Numbered from the stretch's first letter, positions 16,856 through 26,270 are shown. The stretch: DNA of 64,000 nt from Streptomyces olivaceoviridis (GCF_014650115.1 NZ_BMUI01000008.1:124001-188000); one strand, 5' to 3'. Notes: generated from the sequence alone by a model not told the origin. Program-made: numbers and translations.

Positions 16856-18418
16856 TCAGTGCCGCTCCAGCACCGCCATCGCCGCGTTGTGCCCCGGCAC
16901 CCCGCTGACCCCGCCCCCGCGCACCGCGCCCGCCCCGCACAGCAGGACGTTGGGGTGCCGCGTCTCCACGCCCCAACGGCCGCTGTCCTCCTCGGCGTAG
17001 GGCCAGGACAGGGCCCGGTGGAAGATGTTGCCGCCGGGCAGCCGCAGGTCCCGTTCGAGGTCGAGCGGGGTCTTCGCCTCGATGCAGGGGCGGCCGTCGG
17101 CGTCGGTGGCCAGGCAGTCCGCGAGGGGCTCGGCGAGGTGGGCGTCGAGCTGGGCGAGGGTCGACTTCAGCAGTTCCTCGCGTACGGCGTCGTTGTCCCG
17201 GTCGAAGAGCCGGGCCGGGGCGTGCAGGCCGAAGAGGGTGAGGGTCTGGTAGCCGCGTTCGGCCAGGTCGGCGCCGAGGATGGTGGGGTCGGTCAGGGAG
17301 TGGCAGTAGATCTCCGAGGGCGGGGCGGCGGGGAGTTCGCCTGCGGCGGCCTGGGCGTGGGCGGTGGCCAGTTGCCGGTAGCCCTCGGCGATGTGGAAGG
17401 TGCCGGCGAACGCCTCGCGCGGGTCGGCCTCGGGGTCGCGCAGCCGGGGCAGCCGGGTGAGCAGCATGTTGACCTTGAGCTGGGCCCCTTCGACGGGTTC
17501 GGGCGCCGGACCGCCGGTGAGGACGGCCAGTTCGTGCGGGGAGGCGTTCACCAGGACGTGCCGGGCGGCGGCGGTGCCCTCGCCGGCGGCGGTGCGGTAG
17601 ACGACCTCGGCGGTCGTCCCGTCCGTGTCGATCCGGATCGCCTCGTGCCCGGTGGCGATGCGCGCGCCCGCCGCGCGCGCCGCGGCGGCCAGCGCGTCGG
17701 TCAGGGCACCCATGCCGCCGACGGGCACGTCCCAGGCGCCGGTCCCGCCGCCGATGACGTGGTAGAGGAAGCAGCGGTTCTGGACGAGGGTGGGGTCGTG
17801 GGCGTCGGCGAAGGTGCCGATGAGCGCGTCGGTGAGGACGACACCCCGGACCAGGTCGTCGGTGAAGGTCCGCTCGATGGCGGCGCCGACCGGCTCCTCG
17901 AACAGGGCGCGCCAGGCGGCCTCGTCGTCGATGCGGCGGCGCAGTTCGTCGCGGGTGGGCAGCGGTTCGGTGAGCGTCGGGAAGACGCGCTGGGCGACGT
18001 GGCCGGTCATGCCGTAGAAGCGCTGCCAGGCCTCGTACTCGTGGTCGCCGCCGGTCAGCCGGGCGAACGCCTCCCGGGTGCGCTGCTCGCCGCCGCCGAC
18101 GAGGAGGCCGGTGGGCCGGCCCGCGCGCTCCGCCGGGGTGTACGACGAGATGGTGCGGGAGCGGACGCGGAAGTCCAGTCCGAGGTCGCGCACGATCTTG
18201 TCCGGCAGCAGGCTGACCAGGTAGGAGTAGCGCGACAGGCGGGCGTCGACCCCGGCGAACGGGCGGGTGGAGACGGCGGCGCCGCCGGTGTGGTCCAGGC
18301 GTTCCAGCACCAGCACCGAGCGGCCGGCCCGGGCCAGGTAGGCGGCGGCGACCAGGCCGTTGTGGCCTGCGCCGACGATGACGGCGTCGTACGCGCGGGA
18401 TCCCTCGTTCGCGGACAT
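16856..18418 (-). CDS. FAD-dependent oxidoreductase, phytoene-desaturase-like
   Basis: 520 residues. The N-terminal dinucleotide fold VIVGAGHNGLVAAAYLARAG binds FAD, followed by the GGAA turn. The C-terminal FAD-contact segment GGVSGVPGHNAAMAVLE closes the fold. Overall layout matches the carotenoid desaturase/PYROXD2-like branch of the amine-oxidase superfamily. No carotenoid genes are nearby, so desaturation of a lipid or another hydrophobic compound is only a guess. ATG at 18418 chosen, since an upstream GTG would add a non-conserved leader. Convergent with the serine hydrolase, with only 16 bases between stops. Confidence 0.85.
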   Translation of the reverse strand: MSANEGSRAYDAVIVGAGHNGLVAAAYLARAGRSVLVLERLDHTGGAAVSTRPFAGVDARLSRYSYLVSLLPDKIVRDLGLDFRVRSRTISSYTPAERAGRPTGLLVGGGEQRTREAFARLTGGDHEYEAWQRFYGMTGHVAQRVFPTLTEPLPTRDELRRRIDDEAAWRALFEEPVGAAIERTFTDDLVRGVVLTDALIGTFADAHDPTLVQNRCFLYHVIGGGTGAWDVPVGGMGALTDALAAAARAAGARIATGHEAIRIDTDGTTAEVVYRTAAGEGTAAARHVLVNASPHELAVLTGGPAPEPVEGAQLKVNMLLTRLPRLRDPEADPREAFAGTFHIAEGYRQLATAHAQAAAGELPAAPPSEIYCHSLTDPTILGADLAERGYQTLTLFGLHAPARLFDRDNDAVREELLKSTLAQLDAHLAEPLADCLATDADGRPCIEAKTPLDLERDLRLPGGNIFHRALSWPYAEEDSGRWGVETRHPNVLLCGAGAVRGGGVSGVPGHNAAMAVLERH

Positions 18419-18472
18419 GGTCCTTCGTAGCACGCGGTGATCCACGACGGCCAGAGGCGGGCCGGGGCCGGA

Positions 18473-19339
18473 TCAGGCCCTCACCTTGTGCGGTGCCGGA
18501 CGCGCCTGCGGGCCGAGTCGCGCCATGGCGCGCAGGATGTGCTTCGGCGGGAGCTGCCAGCGCAGCCGTGCGGGGATCCGGCGCAGCACGGCCGCGGTGA
18601 CGCGCAGCCGGCGGGTGACGTCGGCGGGCGCGGGGGCGGGCCTGCCGTACAGCTCATGGGCGTACGGCGGCAGGGCCGCGTACGCCAGCAGGGCCACCCG
18701 CCGCCACAGCAGTGCGCGCGCCGGAACCAGGAGGGGGTGGGCCGGCGGCCGGAGCAGGAAGTCGTCCACGTCGTGTGCATCGGGTCCGGCGGCCAGCTCC
18801 GGCCGGACCGCCTCGAAGTACGCGGCCAGCTCCGCCCGGCTCGCCGGTACGGTGTGCGGGTCGAGCCCCACCAGGCGGGCGCTGACGCGGTGTTCGGCGA
18901 TGTACCGGTCGGCCTGGGCGTCGGTGAGCGGGAAGCCGGAGCGGCGCAGGACGTGCAGATAGGAGTCGATCTCCGCGCAGTGCACCCACAGCAGCAGCTC
19001 CGGCTCGTCGACGCCGTACCGCTCGCCGGTGTCCGGGTCGGTCGCGGTGAGCATGCTGTGGATCTTCCGCACCCGCGCCCCGGCCCGCTCGGCGGCCTCG
19101 CTCGTGCCGTAGGTCGTGGTCCCGACGAAGTGCGCGGTCCGCATCAGCCGCCCCCAGGCGTCCCGCCGGAAGTCGGAGTTCTGCATGACACCCCGGACCG
19201 CACGCGGGTGCAACGCCTGGAGGTACAGCGCACGGACCCCGGCGACCCACATCATGGGGTCGCCGTGCATCTGCCAGGTCACGGAGGCGGGGGTGAACAG
19301 TCCGGGGTCACCCGGGCCCGCGGATGTGCCCACAGCCAT
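18473..19339 (-). CDS. DUF2236 (MpaB-like oxygenase family) protein
   Basis: 288 residues of the DUF2236 family, which includes the haem-binding latex-clearing protein Lcp and MpaB-type oxygenases. Conserved features visible here are the LYLQALHPRAVRGVMQNSDFR segment split by the family histidine, RTAHFVGTTTYGT, and VHCAEIDSYL. Many actinobacterial members are of unknown function. It reads in the same direction as the FAD oxidoreductase 54 bases downstream and may form an operon with it, a pairing that would suit oxidation of a hydrophobic substrate. Confidence 0.85.
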   Translation of the reverse strand: MAVGTSAGPGDPGLFTPASVTWQMHGDPMMWVAGVRALYLQALHPRAVRGVMQNSDFRRDAWGRLMRTAHFVGTTTYGTSEAAERAGARVRKIHSMLTATDPDTGERYGVDEPELLLWVHCAEIDSYLHVLRRSGFPLTDAQADRYIAEHRVSARLVGLDPHTVPASRAELAAYFEAVRPELAAGPDAHDVDDFLLRPPAHPLLVPARALLWRRVALLAYAALPPYAHELYGRPAPAPADVTRRLRVTAAVLRRIPARLRWQLPPKHILRAMARLGPQARPAPHKVRA

Positions 19340-19725
19340 CGGACGTGACCCCCTGCCGTTGTCGACCGGCGCGTGTGCCGGTGCGCGGAGCATCGCACCG
19401 AGCTCCCTCGGCGCAGCCTATTCGCCCGAGCCCTCCGGCGGAATCGGAGCGTCGCGGTGGCTGTGCGGCAGCGTGTACCGCTGTCGACCCGCGCTCCCGA
19501 CTCACTGATCGATACGGCGCGCCGTTCATCAGGGCGCCCATGGCGAGCCCCTCCTCCCCGGCCGCCTTCTCAGGGCTGTCGCAGCGGACGACCGCGAGGG
19601 CGCGAACAGGGTGGGAACGGCCCTGGCGGCAGGGCCGTTCGTCCCCTGCTGCGGGGCCGGCGCGCCGGGGTGTGATGGACGGGGACCATGCCTCATCCAG
19701 CGACGCCGGACGGACAGAGGTGGCC
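19340..19725. other. Divergent promoter region at the start of the hypoxia island
   Basis: 386 bases between the DUF2236 gene and the P-type ATPase. Open frames on both strands lack ribosome sites and recognisable domains, so none is called. The region holds an island-type palindrome at 19632-19645 and marks the change from catabolic genes to dormancy genes. Confidence 0.5.
19632..19645. promoter_or_regulatory. Island palindrome, site 1
   Basis: GGGCCGTTCGTCCC, 80 bases before the P1B-5 ATPase start. It fits the consensus GGGMCSWTYGKCCC shared by sites upstream of most island operons. Confidence 0.6.
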
Positions 19726-22056
19726 ATGAACCACTCCGCCTACATCACACGGCTGCGCTCCCTGGCCGTGACCGTTGCCTCGGCACGGCTGGAGCCCGCA
19801 TTCCTGGCTGTCACAGCGGCGGCCTTGACCGCAGGGGGTGCCGCCTGGCTCGCCGGTGACGAGGGTCTCGCCGACCTCCTGTGGGGTCTGGGTACATGGG
19901 CCGCGGTTCTACCAGCGGTGGGCTGGGTGCTCGCCGCACTTCGTCACGGCCGTGCGGGCGTCGACCTGATCGCGGTTCTCGCTCTCGGTGGCACCCTCGC
20001 CGTCCATGAGTACCTGGCCGGTGCGCTGATCGCGCTGATGCTGGCCACCGGGCGGACCCTGGAGGCGGCCGCCCAGCGGCGGGCCTCGCACGATCTGCGT
20101 GCGCTGCTGGAGCACGCGCCCCGCTCGGCACGCCTCCGGACAGCGGCCGGCGTCACGACGGTTCCGCTGGCCGACGTCGCCGTGGGTGATCTGCTCGTCG
20201 TGGGTCCTGGCGAGGTTGTCCCCGTCGACGGGCGGGTGGAGGACGTCGTGGCCAACCTCGACGAGTCCGTGCTCACCGGCGAGTCCCTGCACGTCGAACG
20301 GGCGGCGGGTGACACGGTCCGCAGCGGGGTGGTCAACGCCGGCGGCGCCTTCGAGCTGCGGGCCACGGCAGGCGAGCAGGACAGTACCTACGCCGGAATC
20401 GTGCGTCTGGCCAGGCAGGCCGGGGCCGAGTCGGCGCCCGTGGTCCGGCTGGCCGACCGCTACGCGGTCTGGTTCCTTCCGCTCGCCCTGGCGATGGCGG
20501 GACTGGCCTGGCTGCTGAGTGGCTCGGCGGTCCGGGCGGTCGCGGTGCTGGTGGTCGCCACCCCTTGTCCGCTACTACTGGCCGCACCGGTGGCCATCGT
20601 CTCCGGGATTTCCCGCGCCTCACGCCTGGGAGTTGTCATGCGTGACGGTGGCGCCCTGGAGAACCTGGGCCGGGCCCGCACCCTGCTGCTCGACAAGACC
20701 GGCACCCTCACCCGCGGCTGCCCTCGCGTCCTGGACGTGTTCGCTGCACCGGGGTGGCAGCCTGCGGAGGTGCTGAGGCTGGCCGCGTCGCTGGACCAGT
20801 ACTCCCCGCATGTCCTGGCCGAGGCGATCGTCGGCGCCGCGCAGGAGCGGAAGCTGGTCCTGGCGGTGCCGTCCGATGTCACGGAGAAGCCAGGCCAGGG
20901 TGCCTCCGGCACCGTGGACGGGCACCGGGTGTCCGTCGGCCGCATCGACGCGTCCGGCGCACGCCCGGCCTGGGCGAGGGTGGCGGACAACCGGGCGCTT
21001 CTCGACGGCGCGGCCGTCGCCTGGCTGACCGTGGACGGATGTCAGGTAGGTGCGGTGCTGCTCCGGGATCCCCTCCGCCCCGATGCCCCACGCGCCCTTC
21101 GCCACCTACGGGCCGCGGGCATCGAGCGGCTGATGATGCTGACGGGCGACCGTGCGGAGCCGGCGGCCGAGGTGGGCTCCGTCCTCGGCCTGGACGACGT
21201 CCGCTCCGGCCTCGACCCCGCCGGCAAGGTCGCCGCCGTACGGGCCGAACGCGAACGCGCGGTCACCGTCATGGTGGGCGACGGTGTGAACGACGCCCCC
21301 GCGCTGGCCGCCGCGGACATCGGTGTGGCGATGGGTGCCCGCGGCTGCACCGCCTCCTCGGAGGCCGCTGACATCGTGCTGACCACCGATCGCGTGGACC
21401 GGCTCGCCGATGCCCTGTTCATCGCCGTACGGGCCCGGCGAATCGCCGTGCAGAGTGCCCTGGGCGGGATGGCGATGTCCCTGGCCGCGATGGCCGCAGC
21501 CGCCGTCGGCCTGCTACCACCCGCCGGCGGCGCCCTCCTCCAGGAGGCCATCGACGTGGCGGTCATCCTGAACGCCCTGCGCGCGCTGCGCACGGACCAG
21601 GCCACACAGCTGGCGCTGGCCCCCGCCGCCGAGGCGCTCATCCAACGCTTCGCCTCGGAACACAACGACCTCCAGGATGTGCTCGAGGCGGTGCACAGCG
21701 CGGCTGACCGCCTCTCCGACGGCCCCGGCCCGCAGGCTCTTGCGGCCGTCGAGGAGGCGCACCATCTGCTCACCGATCGGCTCCTGCCTCACGAGTACGC
21801 CGAGGAGCACGAGCTCTACCCCGCCCTCGCCCCGGCTCTCGGCGGCCCGGAGGCCACGGCCACCATGAGCCGGGCCCACACCGAGATCGAACGCCTCGCC
21901 CGCCGCATCGCCACCCACCTGCAGCTGGCCCGCGCCGAAGGCGGCCTGTCCCCTGGCCAGCTCGACGACCTGCGTTCCTGCCTGTACGGGCTGCACACCG
22001 TCCTCCGCCTGCACTTCACGCAGGAGGAGGAGAGCTACTTCTCGCTGGCCCAGTGA
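19726..22056 (+). CDS. P1B-5-type metal ATPase fused to a hemerythrin domain
   Basis: 776-residue membrane protein. The pump core has TGES (LTGES), TPCP at residues 279-282 in the metal-binding helix, the phosphorylated Asp323 in DKTGTLT, and QEAID at 606-610 in the last transmembrane part. TPCP plus QExxD is the signature of the P1B-5 subgroup, linked to Ni/Fe/Co transport. Residues 646-770 form a hemerythrin-like domain with iron-ligand candidates His646, His689, His695, His718 and His763 with nearby glutamates. The N-terminus has no heavy-metal-associated domain. ATG at 19726 follows AGAGG. First gene of the island; an oxygen- or iron-sensing role for the hemerythrin is inferred. Confidence 0.9.
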   Translation: MNHSAYITRLRSLAVTVASARLEPAFLAVTAAALTAGGAAWLAGDEGLADLLWGLGTWAAVLPAVGWVLAALRHGRAGVDLIAVLALGGTLAVHEYLAGALIALMLATGRTLEAAAQRRASHDLRALLEHAPRSARLRTAAGVTTVPLADVAVGDLLVVGPGEVVPVDGRVEDVVANLDESVLTGESLHVERAAGDTVRSGVVNAGGAFELRATAGEQDSTYAGIVRLARQAGAESAPVVRLADRYAVWFLPLALAMAGLAWLLSGSAVRAVAVLVVATPCPLLLAAPVAIVSGISRASRLGVVMRDGGALENLGRARTLLLDKTGTLTRGCPRVLDVFAAPGWQPAEVLRLAASLDQYSPHVLAEAIVGAAQERKLVLAVPSDVTEKPGQGASGTVDGHRVSVGRIDASGARPAWARVADNRALLDGAAVAWLTVDGCQVGAVLLRDPLRPDAPRALRHLRAAGIERLMMLTGDRAEPAAEVGSVLGLDDVRSGLDPAGKVAAVRAERERAVTVMVGDGVNDAPALAAADIGVAMGARGCTASSEAADIVLTTDRVDRLADALFIAVRARRIAVQSALGGMAMSLAAMAAAAVGLLPPAGGALLQEAIDVAVILNALRALRTDQATQLALAPAAEALIQRFASEHNDLQDVLEAVHSAADRLSDGPGPQALAAVEEAHHLLTDRLLPHEYAEEHELYPALAPALGGPEATATMSRAHTEIERLARRIATHLQLARAEGGLSPGQLDDLRSCLYGLHTVLRLHFTQEEESYFSLAQ

Positions 22057-22095
22057 GATCCGCCAGAGGTGCGTGTCGGAGCACTGCGCCCCGGA

Positions 22096-22109
22096 GGGCC
22101 GTTCGGCCC
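22096..22109. promoter_or_regulatory. Island palindrome, site 2
   Basis: GGGCCGTTCGGCCC with perfect 6-bp arms, 84 bases before the acetyltransferase/synthetase gene. It lies only 40 bases after the ATPase stop, suggesting that the acetyltransferase gene has its own promoter. Confidence 0.65.
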
Positions 22110-22192
22110 GCGCGGTGCCCGGTCAGCCCCTGTGCCACCGGGCCCCCGCCGCCGGACGCTGAAGGCGGGATCCTCCGGAGGGAGAGTTCGTG

Positions 22193-24880
22193 ATGACCGG
22201 CATCCAGGAAGCCCCGGTGCATGCCCTGCTGGCCGACGGAACCACGGTGCGCATACGGCAGGCGGGGCCGGCTGATCGTGCGGAGGTACAGCGGCTGTAC
22301 GAGGCGATGTCACCCCAGAACCTGCGGATGCGCTTCTTCTCCGTCAGCCCGTCCTCCGCCCGGCAGGCCGCCGAGCGGGTGGCCGAGGGCGACCGCCCCG
22401 GGTACCGCGTCCTGGCCGCCGAGTACGACGGGCGGCTGGTGGGGCTGGCCGAGTACGAGGTGCTGCCGGGCGGCAGCACGGCGGAGATCTCGGTGGCCGT
22501 GGCCGACGGCTGGCACCACCGTGGTGTGGCCACCCTCCTGCTGGAACACCTCGCGGACGCCGCGCGTACGGCGGGCGTCACCGCCTTCAGCGCCGACGCC
22601 CTGACCGAGAACCACGACGTGCTGAAGGTCTTCCACGACCTGGGGCTGCGCGTCACGCGCCACTTCGACGGACCTGAGGTGCACTGCACGGTCGAACTCA
22701 CCGAGGACGAGACCTACTTGAGCGCGGTCGAGGCCCGCGGTCGGGTCGCCGGCATCATCAGTCTGGAACCGCTGCTGCGGCCCCGGGCGGTCGCGGTGAT
22801 CGGCGCGGGCCGCAGGCCCGGGTCGGTCGGGCGCGCCATCCTGCGGAACATCCGGAACGGTTCCTACGCCGGGCGGCTGTCCGTCGTGCATCCGCAGGCC
22901 GCCGCGATTGCCGGGGTGCACGCCTGCCGGTCCGTCGCCGAGCTGCCGCAGGTGCCGGACCTGGCCGTGATCGCCGTACCGGCCGCATCCGTTTCCCAGG
23001 TGGCCGAAGAGTGCGGGAGGGCCGGCGTGCGCGCCCTGCTCGTGGTGTCCGCGGGCCTCGACACACACGAGGGCAGCGCGCTGATGGACGCGTGCCGACG
23101 CCACGGCATGCGGCTCGTCGGCCCGAACTGCCTGGGCGTGGCCAACACCGGGGTAGACGTCCACCTGGACGCCACCTTCGCCGCACGGCATCCAGGAGAA
23201 GGCTCCGCCGGGGTCGCGGTGCAGTCCGGCGGAGTCGGCATCGCGCTGCTGGACGGGCTGGCCCGGCTCGGCATCGGGGTGTCGACCTTCGTCTCGCTCG
23301 GCGACAAGTACGACGTCAGCGGCAACGACATGCTCCAGTGGTGGGAGAGTGACGGGCACACCGACCTGGCGTTGCTGCACCTGGAGTCCTTCGGCAATCC
23401 CCGCTCCTTCTCGCGCACCGCCCGCCGGGTCGCACGAGCGATGCCGGTGCTGACCGTGGACGCGGGCCGGTCCGAGGCAGGACGGCGGGCCGCAGCCTCG
23501 CACACCGCGGCGGCGGCGACCCCGACCATGACCCGGCAGGCCCTGTTCACCCAGGCAGGCATCACCGCCACCCGCACCATCGGCGAACTCCTGGACACCG
23601 CCGCCCTCTTGCACGCCCAGCCGCTGCCCCGCGGCACGAAGGTCGCCGTCGTCAGCAACGCGGGCGGGGCCGGCGTCCTCGCCGCCGACGCGTGCGTGGA
23701 CGCCGGACTGGTGATCCCGCCACTCGCCGCCGACGTGGTGGACGAGCTCCGCGCCCTGCTGCCCGACGGCGCCACCGCGACCAACCCCGTGGACGTCACC
23801 GCGGCCGTCGGCGAGGAGCGACTACAGGCATGCATCAGTCTTCTGGCCCGGCACGGCGCTGTCGACTCCGTCCTCGTGAGCCTGGTCCCCACGGCGGTCG
23901 CCACGGCCACCGGAGAAGACCTGGTACGCGCCCTGACCTCGGCCCCCGGCCCGCTCGCCCGCCCCGTCGTCGCGGTGCTCCCCGCGCAGGCGGCCCGCGT
24001 CGAGCTGCTGCCCACCGCCGGCAGGTCCACCGTGCCCGCGTACTCCGACGCCGAGGACGCTGCCCGCGCCCTGGCCCACGCCGCGGCCCGCGCCGACTGG
24101 CTCGCCCGGCCGCAGGGCACCGTACCGGAGTTGCCGGACGTGGAGACCATGCGGGCGAGGGACGTGGCCAACGCCTACGTGGAGGCCCGTCCGGAGGGCG
24201 GCTGGCTCGACCCTCGGACCACGGCCGCGCTCCTGGGCTGCTACGGCATCCGCCAGATCCCTTGGGCATGGGCCCGGGACGAGGACGAGGCGGTCGCGGT
24301 GGCCGAACGGCTCGCCGGACCGGACGGACGCGTGGTCATGAAGGCCTACTGGCCGGGTCTGGTGCACAAGAGCGAGCAACACGCCCTCCACCTGGACCTA
24401 CAGAACGCCGCACAGGTCAGGGCCGCCCACCGCGACCTGGTCACCCGGTTCGGCGACCGGATGACCGGAGTCGTCGTCCAGCCGCTCGCCGAGCGTGGCA
24501 CCGAACTGTTCGCCGGAGTCGTCCAGGACGAGGTCTTCGGACCCCTCGTGGTGTTCGGCCTCGGCGGTACGGCGACCGAACTGCTCGCCGACCACGCCGC
24601 CCGGCTCGCGCCGCTGACCGACCTGGACGTGCACGACCTGCTCACCTCCCCACGCTGCTCCCCCCTGCTGTTCGGTTATGCCGGCAGCCCTGCCGTCGAC
24701 CTGGGCGCCCTGGAGCAACTCCTGCACCGCCTCTCCCGGATGGCCGCGGACCTTCCCCAGCTGGCGGAGGCCGACCTCAACCCCGTGCTGGCCGGGCCGC
24801 ACGGCGTCACCGCCCTCGACACCCGCCTACGGCTGGTTCCGCGCCGGCCCCACGACCCGTACCTGCGCCGACTGCGCTGA
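22193..24880 (+). CDS. GNAT - NDP-forming acyl-CoA synthetase fusion (Pat-like lysine acetyltransferase)
   Basis: About 896 residues. An N-terminal GNAT domain (roughly 10-165; VADGWHHRGVATLLLEHL is the acetyl-CoA loop) is followed by a CoA-binding Rossmann domain (VIGAGRRPGSVGRAIL), two succinyl-CoA-synthetase-like domains and a C-terminal ATP-grasp domain (VMKAYWPGLVHKSEQHAL). This order, GNAT first, is known from Streptomyces protein acetyltransferases that acetylate and silence acyl-CoA synthetases. His437 in ASHTAAAAT occupies the position of the phosphohistidine of ADP-forming synthetases, so synthetase activity cannot be ruled out. GGAGGGAG precedes the start; GTG at 22190 is an equally placed alternative. 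Confidence 0.9.
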   Translation: MTGIQEAPVHALLADGTTVRIRQAGPADRAEVQRLYEAMSPQNLRMRFFSVSPSSARQAAERVAEGDRPGYRVLAAEYDGRLVGLAEYEVLPGGSTAEISVAVADGWHHRGVATLLLEHLADAARTAGVTAFSADALTENHDVLKVFHDLGLRVTRHFDGPEVHCTVELTEDETYLSAVEARGRVAGIISLEPLLRPRAVAVIGAGRRPGSVGRAILRNIRNGSYAGRLSVVHPQAAAIAGVHACRSVAELPQVPDLAVIAVPAASVSQVAEECGRAGVRALLVVSAGLDTHEGSALMDACRRHGMRLVGPNCLGVANTGVDVHLDATFAARHPGEGSAGVAVQSGGVGIALLDGLARLGIGVSTFVSLGDKYDVSGNDMLQWWESDGHTDLALLHLESFGNPRSFSRTARRVARAMPVLTVDAGRSEAGRRAAASHTAAAATPTMTRQALFTQAGITATRTIGELLDTAALLHAQPLPRGTKVAVVSNAGGAGVLAADACVDAGLVIPPLAADVVDELRALLPDGATATNPVDVTAAVGEERLQACISLLARHGAVDSVLVSLVPTAVATATGEDLVRALTSAPGPLARPVVAVLPAQAARVELLPTAGRSTVPAYSDAEDAARALAHAAARADWLARPQGTVPELPDVETMRARDVANAYVEARPEGGWLDPRTTAALLGCYGIRQIPWAWARDEDEAVAVAERLAGPDGRVVMKAYWPGLVHKSEQHALHLDLQNAAQVRAAHRDLVTRFGDRMTGVVVQPLAERGTELFAGVVQDEVFGPLVVFGLGGTATELLADHAARLAPLTDLDVHDLLTSPRCSPLLFGYAGSPAVDLGALEQLLHRLSRMAADLPQLAEADLNPVLAGPHGVTALDTRLRLVPRRPHDPYLRRLR

Positions 24881-24912
24881 CCGGGCCACGACCGTTGCGA
24901 AGGAGGACGGTC

Positions 24913-25635
24913 ATGAAGCCGACGAAGATCGGTGCCGTCATGAGCGGCGACGTCGTCACCGCCCGGTACGGCACCCCGTTCAAGGACGTCGTCCGCCTCT
25001 TGCGGGACCACGGCATCAGTGGGCTGCCCGTGATCGACGAGGACGACCGGGCCATCCGGGTCGTCTCCGAGAGCGACCTGATGCAGCGCCAGGCGCGGCC
25101 GAGCGGATCCGGTGGCCGTCTCAGCGTCTGGGCGTGCAGGCTCCGCCGCCGTACACGCGAGAGCTCCGCACGGAGCCGGGCTCGTACGGCCGGCGGAATC
25201 ATGTCGGCACCCGCGGTGACGGTGCGTGCCGAAGCCGGCCTGCCGGAGGCCGCCCGGCTGATGGCTCGGCACGGCATCGAACGTCTGCCGGTGGTCGACG
25301 AGGAGGACCGGCTGGTCGGCATCGTCACCCGCCGCGATCTGCTCCAGGTCTACCTGCGCAGCGACGACGAGATCCGGCGGGCTGTGCAGCGCGAGGTGCT
25401 CGTCGACGCACTCCGGCTCGGCCCGCACACCGTCGACGTGGCGGTCTGCGAAGGTGTGGTCACTCTCTCCGGGCGACTGGGACGCCACAGCGACACCGCC
25501 GTCGCCATGACCTGGCGCGTCGACGATGTCGTGAACGTGGTCGACGACCTCGCCTACGGCTTCGACGACAGGCACGGACAGCCCGCCGGACCGGCCGTGC
25601 ACGGGGTGGCGGGCGACTGGCTGCGCCGGTCGTGA
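24913..25635 (+). CDS. CBS-pair and BON domain protein
   Basis: 240 residues: CBS motif 1 (about 5-65, MSGDVVTARYGTPFKDVV), a basic linker (RRRTRESSARSRAR), CBS motif 2 (about 97-155, IMSAPAVTV to RRDLLQ) and a C-terminal BON domain (VAVCEGVVTLSGRLGR). CBS pairs bind adenine nucleotides and BON domains contact membranes or phospholipids, so an energy-status sensor near the membrane is plausible. AAGGAGG precedes the ATG, and only 32 bases separate it from the acetyltransferase gene, so the two are probably co-transcribed. The long basic linker is less common in the family. Confidence 0.9.
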   Translation: MKPTKIGAVMSGDVVTARYGTPFKDVVRLLRDHGISGLPVIDEDDRAIRVVSESDLMQRQARPSGSGGRLSVWACRLRRRTRESSARSRARTAGGIMSAPAVTVRAEAGLPEAARLMARHGIERLPVVDEEDRLVGIVTRRDLLQVYLRSDDEIRRAVQREVLVDALRLGPHTVDVAVCEGVVTLSGRLGRHSDTAVAMTWRVDDVVNVVDDLAYGFDDRHGQPAGPAVHGVAGDWLRRS

Positions 25636-25655
25636 GAAGTCCTGGACCGGCTGTG

Positions 25656-25686
25656 GGCGGTCGGTGCGGTGGCCGCGCCGACCGCC
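25656..25686 (+). terminator. Hairpin terminator
   Basis: GGCGGTCGG and CCGACCGCC form a perfect 9-bp stem around a 13-base loop, 20 bases after the CBS-BON stop codon. Confidence 0.6.
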
Positions 25687-25904
25687 TCACGGGTCCCGGC
25701 GGGAGCGGGAGGGGGTGGCCGGGGCCGCCACTGACAGTGAGGGCGTGACCGTCCTGCGGGGTGAGGCGTGCCCATGCCGAGCCGGTGGACCAGCCGTGCG
25801 GTGGTAAGGACCCGCGGGAGGCGCGGAGGAGTGGCCGGCAGCCGCACACCGCGCGATCGGGGTCCGCGAGCGGGTGACGAGCCCTTCCCGTCCAGACATG
25901 CCAT

Positions 25905-26270
25905 GGCCACGCCATCGGCGCCTCGTGCCGCGACGACCCCGTGCCGGAGGGGCTCGTCCTCGACTCGCTCCACGGCGTTCGGCCGGTCCAGTCGGCGGGC
26001 GTCAGGCTCCAGGCGGTGGACGCGGCCGGCGTTTCCCGGTCGGGGGCGCGCGGCCTGCGGGGCGACGGTCAGGTCCGTGTGGTCCCCCAGCCGGATCAGC
26101 CGCCCCGGATCGAGGTCGCACTCCGCGAGTACGGTGCCCGGCGGGAAATGCCTCTCCAGCGCCCGCTCGCGCAGGCGGGACAGCACCGCCCGGCCGGCCC
26201 CCTCGTCGTGGCGGGACGGGTCACCGACCGCGATGACGGCGATGCGCGGAGAGACGCAATTGATCGGGCT
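25905..26270 (-). pseudogene. Decayed hydrogenase maturation protease
   Basis: On the minus strand the translation RIAVIAVGDPSRHDEGAG matches the N-terminus of hydrogenase maturation proteases (GNPLRGDDGVG type), continuing through AECDLDPGRLIRL and ARPRPGNAGRVHRLE. The expected metal-ligand Asp segment (VVVDAA type) reads VAPQAA, and the stretch that normally carries the SHGLGLGE histidine is missing: RPNA runs straight into a C-terminal-like VERVEDEPLRH. A GGAGGGAG ribosome site is present at about 26270-26277, but the codon at the expected start is ATC. The frame stays open upstream and downstream. The intact counterpart is the gene at 54732-55211. Confidence 0.7.

Noticed and set aside
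19308..19727. Minus-strand open frame in the divergent region before the P1B-5 ATPase
   Set aside because: No domain and no ribosome site, and it covers the promoter with the island palindrome.
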